The translations under genes and the position numbers were made by a program. A model generated the notes under the pieces. It had not been told where the DNA came from and made no database searches. It was given only the letters and a program-made list of their open reading frames with translations. From NCBI GenBank assembly GCA_039566865.1, contig CM076961.1:15275501-15339500 (forward strand): a stretch of DNA of 64,000 bases. The letters run 5' to 3'. Positions within the stretch are counted from its first letter, which is position 1; the number at the start of each line of letters is the position of its first letter. Shown one piece after another: positions 39,501 to 51,500 of the stretch. The stretch comes from Aurelia coerulea. Lineage: Eukaryota; Cnidaria; Scyphozoa; Semaeostomeae; Ulmaridae.

Positions 39501-42500
39501 ACCCCCAAGTGCAGTTAATGCCAGAAGTTCACGTGTAAGGGCTTCCTAGGGATGTATTTGAAATGGGGTTTATTAAGAAGATCATATCGTTAGGCTGCTG
39601 CCAAGAATAGAATTCGCATTTTTTGTGGTAATGTTTTGTTGATAAACGATACTATTTATTAATTATTTATTGTAAGTGCTATTCAGAGGATGGTGGCCGG
39701 TAAAATGTACCACAGTACCACAGGGGCAGTACCAGGTACCGAAACGTCCGGTACCCAATACCATTAAGGTCAGTACCAGGGACCATCGGAGCAGGAAAAC
39801 AGTACCACTTGACAAAGAGAATTACGGAAAAATACTGAGAAAAAGTCGGAATGAAAAAATTGATAATTTCCCTGTTCCAAGTCCTTGAAAAATGTCTTGG
39901 GTACCACAGTGCTTCCTGCCAGTACCCAGTGCCAAAGGTATCAGTACCAGGTACCGTAGGAACCAGTACCCAGTACCATCAATACCCCCTGTCACCATCC
40001 TCTACACTCATTTTTTTTATATAAGAAACTGCTGATAAGAAATGGTAGGCTCAATTTTTCGAAAGTTAAGAAACAACCCTACCTGGATTTAAAAAGCTAA
40101 GAAACTTTTGTAATTTACAGTTTTAATTTTCCTGTCGCAGTCAAAAATTTTTTGACACTATATACAGTTATAGCAACTGTTTGGACATTATTTTGAGTGC
40201 GAATTATGTTATTGACTTGTTTAAGACCTTACTAAGTAATTTGGGAACCATTTAGACTAAACAAGATTAACTCTACACTTCTGGCATTAAAAATATAAGA
40301 AACACGTAAGAAACTTTTGGTAGGAAAATTGCCCAATTATTTAAGAAGCTGCCTACCAGCCCCGGACCTTAGTTTCTTATAAAAAAAATGAGTGTATTCA
40401 TAGTGAGAACTCGATGACCATGTGTCCTTTTTCACTCTGAATAGCACAATGTATCTTATTTTAGTTTATCTGTTAAATGTAGTTGATTTTATGGAATATA
40501 CGTAAAAAAAGCGTTGAAGTGCAGGAATTAGGTAACTGCTGATTCGACAGGAATTCGTTGTGCTGTTGTTGATGTATTTACATGTCTAGGAACCTGGCAT
40601 ATGCTTGTCTAGGTCAATACTTTATCCAATGTAATTATCGACTTTTAAGATGCCGGAGAGAAACGCCGGTCCCGAAGTACTTTCTCCGCTGGTTTTCAAG
40701 ACAGTCTCTCGTCTAGCTGATATACGCTTGTCTGGCTTGAAAACTCCTGGCTTGAACTTCGCGAAACGAATGCTTTATCGCAGTCATATGATAAGTACCA
40801 TTACAGCACTTGTTGGGATCTTGAGTGTGTTGATTTTGAGATATCATCGTCTGGCATCCCTTGGTTGAGAAGTACGCGACAGATGGACCCATTGAGGAAT
40901 ATTCATGCATGTATGAAGAGTTTGGAATTCGATAAATCCGTTATTAGAGGAAAGAGGCAAATATTTTTTTGTGACGACTTGAATATTTTCAGCATTACAG
41001 ATCTCTGTTCTATTAGATCTCTGTTCTTACATCTCAAAGGACAAGTCTTGGGTTTGTACGATTAATGCAAGAAAGCAAACTTACCAACTGCTGTAGCGAA
41101 ATATCAACTTTTTCGAAAATTTTGATGTTCGTAATAGCTGTAAATTCGTTAAACATTCTGAGAATTTAGGCTAAATCTCATCGCTGTGTCACCATTTTCG
41201 TGCATTAGTTCACGATAAAGAGGCTGGGAAACGAATGAGAGGCGAGAAGCAACAGGACAGCCTCGTTTTCGTTGAAAGTGACGGAGAAGAAGAGGACTTA
41301 GGCAAATAGAGCCATCGAATTTGAATTACCGTTCATTTAAAGCTGCTTTTGATAGAGTTCTAGACAAACAGTCTCCAGTTAGGAAAAATCTGTCCGGGCG
41401 AATGATAAACCATTCATGAAATGCGTTAGCTACCTGGGTTTCAGGGAAAATGTTGCGGCTTTGTTTGTTTTGAATTACTGGTTGAGAGAATTTCCTTTGT
41501 CTGGAATCGCTAATCCCTTTATATTCAGGTGTCAGCAAAAGTAACTCATGCTAAATTGTGTTACAAAATCTGTCCTTGTTTGGAATACCCATATGAACCA
41601 GCCTTTTTAAAAGATTTGATGGCTATGCTTGCCTTAGGCCCATTTCGCAGAATTGTTGATGATTTTTCAGCCAATCACGATTTGTTGCCCATGTTGCAAC
41701 ATTTGTTATGACTGTGCAACTACGATATAGAAACCAGGCCATTTAATTATCTATACACCTGAATGTATTAGACAGAGAATGAATGGTTTTTATCTATTAT
41801 GCATGACAAGCTTTTTGTACTTGCGGGCATTAAAACGTGCTTTTTGTGCATCATGATTATGCAGATAATGTCAGATAGTAGTTATATTATGCATTATGTA
41901 TGCAGCATTGCAGTGAATATTTTTGACAGTTTATTCCCCATTGGGAAACCCGAATTTTGTCCATTATAATTATGCAGAAGATTTTAAAATCCAATTATAT
42001 TATGCATTATGTATGCAGCACTGTAAGGTCTTCTTTTTCAGCTGTTGGTAGTTTTTAGAAAACTGTTTTTTTCTACGATAATGTAATAAATAAATGATTG
42101 AAGTACCAAAAATAGCTGAGATGCTCAAAAACACGACGTTTCAAGCGTATACTCGTTATCAAGTCTAATAGAACATTACGTTTCGAGCGTATATTCGTTA
42201 TCAAGTCTAATAGAACATGACGTTTCGAGCGTATATTCGTTATCAAATCTAGACTAGACTAGATTTCATAACTTGTATAATGCTCAAAACGTCGTGTTTT
42301 TTAACATCTCAGCTATTTTTGGTACTTAAATCATTTATTTTTTATATTATCGTTTAATTGCTATAGTACCACACCCAACGAACATATTTTTATTGTTTTT
42401 TTATAGTCTAAGGCGGGCCTTGTGTTTGTTGTCATTGGAGCGTTAGACACGCAGTGGGAGTCGGGAGTGGTGCAAACGTAGATTTTGTAGCCTGCGTGCA

Positions 42501-45500
42501 GACTCTACTGATTTCTTTTCAGAGAGGAAATCAGTAGAGTCCGCACGCAGGCTAAGATTTTGACGAACAATCGAGTGCAAAACTGAAATCACTTTTACGA
42601 CGATTTTGTTGTGTGGTGCGACATGTGCGGCAAAGTTTAATGAATCCAATTGCAGCGCTTGATTGTTTTCATTCATTTGCTCATTTATTCATTTCTTTTT
42701 TCTTTCCACATTCATTATTCTTTTTAATTGCATTCTTGCAGCATTTGCTGTTACATTTGCATTTTAAGGAGCCGTTGTCACCCAGGGTCCTTTTCGAGCA
42801 CGCTACAATTTCAAGCTGTCTGAAAATCAAATTTGGCTTAGGCTCCGTTTACACGATACCGTATTCGTTTCATAACGAATTGGTTTTATATCGGACTGGC
42901 CTTCTGTTTGCACGAGGCCGTTTTCATTTCACATCGGAGTGGCCTTCTGTTTACATGAGAACGCACCAATGCGATATGCTTCATACCGTTTTCGCTTTTT
43001 CAAATGAAAACGCTCTGAAAGTGGCATGAAACGAATCCGATATGGTGCAAACGGTCGAATCCGGTATCAACTCAAAACGAAACCTCTTTGTCAATTCTAC
43101 GAGCCTCCTTCTACGAGCATCTGGCGCACTGCGCAGTGGGTGTTAAAACAGTGGGGAATCCTCTGCAACACAAAGCAAAGCGTTTCCATTTAAACAGAAC
43201 CCCAATCCGATATGAAATGAAAACGGTATTGTGTAAACAGAACCAACATCCGATATGAAATGAAAACGGTATCGTGTAAAAAGAAAAATTTCCGTATCGG
43301 ATTGCCAGCCATCCCCAATCCGATATGAAATGAAAACGGGAACTATAGATCCAAAGCTCAGTTGTTGAACTGTTAGAAGAGGTCATTTAAAGTCAAACGT
43401 TTCTAGCTGTTCAACTTCTGCAGTGTAGATCAATGTTTTCCGCTCTATAATGGTCAGTGGTTGTTAAATTTCTTGGTGAAATAAGTTTACCAAATACTAT
43501 GCTTTCTTACTATCATCCTAATCAATTTTTTAATGTTAAACAATGATTTTCTTTGCAGGTATCTCAAGCGTTTCAAGGTTGTAAAAGAAAAGATTCTCAA
43601 GAATTGGTGTAAGCAGATATTAAAGGGATTGAATTTCTTGCACACACGCACCCCAGCTATCATCCACAGAGATTTGAAATGTGATAATATTTTCATCAAT
43701 GGAACAACAGGCCTGATTAAGATTGGTGATCTTGGGCTAGCTACATTCAAGAAGGCGTCGTTTGCAAAGAGTGTCATAGGTAGGTTGTTGTATTTCATAC
43801 CGGGTGCGTCGTTAAAATTTGGTTTTGTAGTGTTTCATTTCTGTAATTACTTCGGAAAACTTTATGAAGATATCAGTGTTTGGTGACAACTTGTTTGGTA
43901 TAGATTTTCCAATATTTGGAATGAACACACGTACATGGTTTCATTTGTTTCCTAAATACCACAAAAGTTCTATTTGACCCCCTCTCTATCATCAAGTCCC
44001 CTGCTCCAAAAAGCCATTCCCTTCCAAGCCAACATTTAGGATAAGCCCCTCCTCTAGCCTAGCTCTCTCCACTGATATCAAATGCCGAGAGGTTACCAAA
44101 GATTTTCCATTTATTTTGTTGAACAAGTTTGCATGCATGCTAATTTTGATATAGTTTATTATAAGAACCGTGTCGACTTTGTGTATTTGACTTGTAAAAT
44201 TGTATGCTGATTCCGCAAAGTATGAGCTGAGAAAACGAAAAAGCTTTCATTTATGTCCTTGTCATCTGACTGTATGAGTAAGCCCCCCCCCTCTCTTTTA
44301 AATTCCCTTCAAGTCTCAGAAATTAGAAAGCCCTCCAGGGGGGAGGCTTATTGGGGTTTTTACAGTAGTTTTGCATATGTTTTACTCCTATTTTAATGAC
44401 TGCAATTGTATTTACAGGCACTCCAGAATTTATGGCTCCAGAAATGTACGAAGAGAAATATGATGAATCTGTCGACGTTTATGCCTTTGGAATGTGTATG
44501 CTTGAAATGGCAACTGGTGAATATCCATATATGGAATGTGAGAATCCTGCACAGATATTTAGAAGAGTGACTCAGGTATGTTGACACTTTACAGAGCAGA
44601 GCCTTCAATTGTAGGAATCTCGAACATGTATCCAATTCCTTTTATGAGACATACTCGCAAAATCACACTCGTCCTACCGCTTTTTTTTTGGAAAGACAAA
44701 CTTGTGTGGTGAACCTTTACTGCATAATTATTGTCAACTACCATTTGATAAATTGCATTATAAACATAAACTACTGTAAAGTAAACGCAAACGTTTGAAA
44801 AACGAATTATTTTTAAATTCGGAATTCTTTATCCCAACAGGACTTATTTAACAATTTTTTTATCGATTCGTAGAGTCATATACTAATGCTCCTCTTTCCT
44901 TTTTTTGTTTACCTTATTATTTTAATCTTCGTTTTATTAACATAGTGTATTCTGCGTCACATTCTACGCCTCATTCTGCTGGCGTTCTAATTGGAAACTT
45001 AATCATGTTTTTAGAAAAGTTTTATTTCCCTTCAGGGGTTATATGTAATCTACGAAAGGATTTTACAGATCCTTGTTAATTTTATACTGAAATTAGACAT
45101 TTTTTATGTTGATTGCAGGGCATACCTCCAGAATCTATGAAGAAGGTTTTGTCACTGATGGTCGCTGATGTAATAGAAAAATGTACAAAAAGAGGCAAGG
45201 AGCAGAGGTTCGTAAATTTGTCATCCTTCCATAACAAATGTTTAGCCATTTTTAGCGGAATTATTTTGTTGCATGATTGAATCAAGTTGAATTTGTTTTA
45301 GCTGCATTCATACTTGGAGTGCTGTTTTTATCGCTTCTCAGGAAACCTGCCCGTTTTACGACGCATGAAGATCGTTTCAAGCAGCACTGATGCACCTTTA
45401 TGGGAAGCCAGAGTTCTTCCAACAATGCTGCTAAAAAGCATTTAGAAGTTTGATTAAGCGAAGTTAGTACAAAGCTTTAAGAAGGCTATGCTTGGCGTTA

Positions 45501-48500
45501 ATTTGATATGGCGATGTTACTGTGCTTCGTTCAGACTGACAACTGGCTGTTATTTGTGAAATTGATCTTGTAATTGATCGGAATTTTTTCCCAACCAGGT
45601 ACACAATCAAAGATCTCTTAGAACACGAGATTTTCCAAGAAGAAATTGGCATGAAAGTTGAGCTTGCAAAGCCGATCAATGAAATACCGGAAGGGACACA
45701 AGTGATTCCAATGCAGTTGTACCTAGATGATCGTAAAAAGAGGGACTTACACAAAGGAGACGAAGCAATTCAATTTGAATTCATTGCAGGAAATGATGAT
45801 CCCCAAGAGATCGCTAGAGAAATGGTAAGAGAGATTCTTGATTCCTTGTAGATGTCACAGAGCGGGGAAACGTTTATGCAATTGTTTTGTTTCTGTGTGT
45901 GCAGTTTTGTGCATACATATATTGTGCAGAGGCGAGGGCAATATTTGGAAAGGTGCTATTATCAAGGTTTAGAAATTCTCGCTTCTTTGTAGCTAGTAGA
46001 ATAGATTAAATAAACAAATGATTCGTGGTACAAAATTTAAGAATAGCCTTAAATAACGGACTCATCATATTAAACCCATAAACGCAATAAAAACACCGAA
46101 ATCAGTAGAAAGAAGACTATTGACTCCTGTAAAAGAAACAATAACCAAAAATAAGCCTGTATCAAGAGAAAAACTGTTAAATCCTGCAAGACAAAGCCGA
46201 ATTAACCTTAAAGCCTGTAAGGAAAGAAATAAGTTAATAACTCACCAGTAACTGCTGAAAAGATAAACGTGAAATCACCAAATACTAGTTTCGTCGCACT
46301 CTCATGAATAGAATAGAATAACCATTTTGGTTTATTTGAAATAGATTCAACAACATTTGGTTGCCAAACTGAAAGGTAACAAGACACAGGTGAATAAGGA
46401 AAAATCTTTGCAAAATTTTCGCCAGCCTTGCAGCAAGGCCGTGTGTTGCTTCAAGCAAAAACATTTTTCATATTGCCTGCTGCAGCAAAGATTTTATAAT
46501 GCGCATGTTTTTGAGATGCCATCTTCAGCTGAACGCCATGCGATGCTCTTTCAGGGTTAGTATTCTGAACGCTTGGCTTACTCCAACAACTTTATCCAGA
46601 GTTCACCTGAATGCGTTCAAAAGGAACGCACACAGGTCAAAGGGGAGGCTGACCTCCAATGAAATGTATTTTCTGTCAAGTGAAATTTGTTTATAGTTTG
46701 CTTAGTATTTAAGGATTGTCTCAGCAACTTTAATGTCTAACTTCAGTTTTCTTTAAGAACTTCCGACTTACATCGTTGAAGTACAGTTGACGGTAAGTAT
46801 GAAAATCAGGATTAAAATGGCATTTTTGTAAATTCCGTTGTTTTGAAATGATACATAGTAACATTTTATTTATTCTTTTAGTCATTACTTGCTGTTTGAA
46901 CCACTCAGATTTGTCTGTTTACACTTTTGCTTCCCTGGGGCTTTTGGGCTCATTGACATTTTGCAGTCTTGGTGGAAGCGTTCCTAATATTTTTTTGCAT
47001 GTGATGTTTAAACTGAGATCAAAGTGTTCAGTATGCCTTGATAGCATAGGTTTCAAATCTTTAAAAAGGCTGGTGTAAAATTGAGTGACCTATTTCTTTG
47101 AACTGAATGACTTCAAAGAAACTTTAGCTAATTCTCTATAATTCTACCGTTAGAATTTTCTGAAATCTTCGATATTTTCAGAATTAGAGTGTTTTTCTTC
47201 TTTTTCAAGAAAAATTTTCAAAAAAACTTAAAACCATCGTAATTTCTAAACTGTTTGACGTAACATGAAATAATTTCGAAGAAAACCATAGTTTATGAAT
47301 TCCTACAATATGGTATCAAAAAAAAAATTGTCTGTCATCTGGTTTATGATTTAAAAATTTGATGACGTCACACCCTCCAGTGAGTTGAAATGTAAGATAC
47401 ACCGTAATTTCCAAAAATATTCAAAACTTTTGAAAAGTCCAACGGTAGAATTATAGATAGGTATCTAAAATTTCTTTCAAGACATTCAATCAGAAGAAAT
47501 AGGTCATTTAATTTTACACCCACCTTTTTACGCCGAGATAAAGATTTGGAACCTATGCTTTCCTCGATGCTTCTCCAATATCAGTGTAAACAGACAGCCT
47601 TTGATGTTTTAACATTTTTGCTTCATTTCTTTCATTTTCGCAGAAAATTTGGTCAATTTTCCATGGCCTGTTTCTGAGCTCTGCATCGAAATTCATCAAA
47701 GCACTCCAACTAATCTTTTTCTTTCACCCACTCAAAATCAGGTGAGTGTTGTCCAGTCTCTTTGGCTGATCAGCCTCATCTGCATTATTTGTAGGTGCGG
47801 CAAGGTCTCTTGTATGACGAAGACATGAAGTCAGTGACCAAGGTAGTCAAAGCTTGCATTGTGAAGCTCAATAAAGAATGGGAGAAGGTTTCCGAACTGA
47901 AGCAAAAAGAGGCTCAACTTCAGAAGGAGGTCCAGCAGCAGTGGGACGCTCAACAGAGGGATAACCAGGATTTGGAGGCTATGAATAATCACCCACAGGA
48001 TGCCCAGAAGAGGAATAATTCGATCGCTTCGTCGCATGAATCTGGTAGTAATTATCAAAGATTAGATGGGTTTAGCAGTACATCGCAGTCTAGAGTGACT
48101 GGTACTTCACAGGGAGACCAACAGGGAAACAATCATCAGTCACAAAATGGGTCTGAGTATAATCATGGAGATAGCCAGGTATGCTGTGTCTTTGGTTTTT
48201 ATTATTGGAAATTTTTCTCGGCACTTTTTGGCAATTTTTCGAGAAATCTTAGTCACATTTTTGATTACGTTCATTGGATCATTTGATCACTAATTTTTAA
48301 AGAATTGTTCAAATTTTTTCATTCCAACTTTGACTTTTTTCCTTTAGCATTTATTGCTTTGACTTTTGCCAACTCTATTTGGTTGACAACCCATTTGTTT
48401 CAAAAGGGGCAATGCCGTCATATCTCGTCTCGCTGTCCAAATATCGTTAGTTGCATTCTTTTTGCTTGCTTTCCTGATCTACAAGTTTTCACCCTGTAGT

Positions 48501-51500
48501 TCACTGTAATTGATTATTATTTTAAAGAGTATTTTAGCAACACAATATATATTATTGACCATTCAACTTTTATTGTATGGGACGAACAGCATTCTTTTTC
48601 AGGAAGGGTTGCTGAACTGAACTACTGAATTTTCTCGGCAATTGTGCATGTTTTGCGTCAAAATACTTATATTTCATTTATAGATGTTTTCACATTTTAT
48701 TGCATGTGATTCCTCTTCTGTAAACCTTCCTTGTTATAATTTAAAGTTATTCATGGCTATAGCAGTTCTTTATCTTATTGTAAAGATTCGTTGATTTTAG
48801 TACATAATTCTTCTGGTTTTTGCAAGCTTGTACCCTTTCTGTTTCATCCCGGGTGACTTAAAGAGACACAAGCGCAAATTTTTGATGTTGGAAAATCTCA
48901 ACGAGATTCTTCATGCATAAAGAAGAGACCTTGTACCTTCTGAAAATGTATTTGTAGTTTCGTACGACAGCTAGAAGTATAATTAAACAGTAAACGAAAG
49001 GAAAAACAACGTATTTGTACCCACACTTTTCTGCGACACGTGCGCATAAACAATGGAAAAATAATAGACAAATTCTCGCCTTGCAAGTTTCTTTTCATAA
49101 ATCTCGGTCAGTTAAATTTTCGGTTTTGTGTATTAAATATATTTTCAGAATGTACAAGGTCTCTACTTTACGCATGAGGAATCTCGTTTAGATTTTCAGA
49201 CAAGAGATTTGCGATTGTGTCTCTTTAAAGAGGCAATGCTTGTTTGAAAGACCGGTGCTCGCTGGATATTTGGACGATAATATTGGCAAATATATTATTT
49301 AATGGTGGACATGTTCAAATATATTTTAAAATTCACCTAACTGAGATCGGCCACTCCGTTACGAAATTATAGGGGATTTTCTTATAAAGGACCTTCAAAA
49401 ACAGCACAATATCACGATCATATTTTCCAAATACTTATGCTTTGCTGCAATGTGCATGCTTTAGCACGTGTTATATCAATTTAGAAGGGTGAAAATGCTA
49501 TCCCTTGGAGCATAACAACGGTTTTCAGGGCGATTTCAACCTCCCAAGAGGGTAACACGTGCTAAAGCGTATTGAAGTCATTGCTGTAGGGTAGGAAAAT
49601 ATTTGGAAAATTGATCGCGATTTTATGCCTTTTTTTAATTTTCTAGAATGAGCATTCTCTCGAAATCCCTCATAATTTCAGAATAGTGGAGTGGCTGATT
49701 TCAATCAGGTTAATTCTAAAATATATTTGAACGTCTTTACTACGAGTGGATATGAGTGCCACTATCACTGCCTTGTTATCTAACGAGCATTGGCCTTGCA
49801 AACGAGAATTGTTTTTATTGACTGACTAGGTAGAGCTTTAACTTGTTCGTCGCTGCAGAAGGTCGTTTTCTTAAGAAATGTAACGTTTTCTTTGCAACCC
49901 AGTATTTAATCTCTTTTGTTGGTAAGTTAAGTCTCAGAAAGGCGAAAACTTACGATCTGTTGCGGAGAGCAAGATTGAATTTTGTAAACAAAGGATACAG
50001 TTTTTCTTTATTTATTTAAAGTTGGCTTGCCTAACTGAATAGCTAAATGCTAATTAAGGCCAATTAAAACTGAAAGAAACTACAATTTACAGCGAAGAAA
50101 TACCTAGAAAATCACAAATGAAAAGTAAATTAATCTAAGAATCCTAAATCTTTGATAAAAAAAAATTTACACAATCTGCATGTGCATGAATCACCTATCC
50201 ACTGCTGTATTCTCTTTTTAAATTTTTGAATTGTCTTGCAGTCTTTCAAAGAGTTTGGGAGTGAGGACCATAAAAGGCAGCCTCTATACTGAATATTTTC
50301 TGTACTTTATATGGTTGTCCTTACTTAGACAGCTGCAAATGATTTACATTGCGCAGACTATAATAGCTGTCTTTTTCTGCAAAAATATCTTTCATAAAGA
50401 TTGGGTTAAGATCGCTCTTTGTTTTGAAAATTTCTAAAATAAGCAACTGCAGATTGCGTTTATGAGTGGTTACAGAACTATTTACACTATTTACAAAATC
50501 ATTTCCACTATCTTTGCATACAAGAGGCAAAGCGATTTGTCAGCCTCAAGAATAGGTCACACTTTCAGCACAGCTAACCATAAAGTTTTTTCTCTCTTTG
50601 TTTATTTTGATTTGATCGGTGGCACTCAGAGTTGTGAAATCTATTCTTCAGAAAGGCAGATCGCTTTGTTTTTTCAAAAATTTTAACCTTTTGTTTCATA
50701 AAATTTGTCCTTGCTGTAGTGGAGGATCTTCTAATTTTGAAATTTCTTTAAAGTTTCTCATTCTTTCTCTTAGGTTTTTGATAGCGATGCACCTTCTACT
50801 CAGCATGGTCGATCGAAGTCAATTGTGAAATCTGTGTCAGAACTAGGTGCTATTAATGAAGCAGAACCACTGGTTAGTATACTTGTATACCTTTCTGTAT
50901 CATGCTCCAAAAAACAACTGATCGAGTTAAAGTTGGCTAAACCGGGGGAATATTTTGGAAGAGATTCGTTCGTAGAAACACAGGAACACGACGAAAACAC
51001 AACAGGAAATGTGCAAAAATCGAAAGAATGTATGTATTGACAATACTTCGCCTTGCTATGCATTGATTTTCGTCCTGATTATTTAGAGTTATGGTAATCG
51101 AAAATGCTTGACTACGTTCGAACAAAAAACAATAGGCACTCGTGTGTCCAAGAAGTTTTCGGGAAGTTGAATTTACCCATACTGTCAGTTCTTATATCGA
51201 CGCTTCAGCCTTTCGTTTATCAACCAAACTTTGATTTATTACAATACCTCAAGTATTCTTAGCCTGGCGTGCAGTATTCCTTTTGTGTAAAATTGGAAGA
51301 ATGAGAAAATAGAAACACTGCGCATTTGTAAGCGATTATTCGTATTTTGATGAATAAATCCATTGTGATATGAACCAATTTCATATATTTCATATTTGAA
51401 ACATATTTATACATGGTACAAAATTCAGTGAATATTGTTTTACAATTTGGCCCTGTCAAAATTAAAGTTCCTAATAAAAACATATAAACAAATTAGATGA

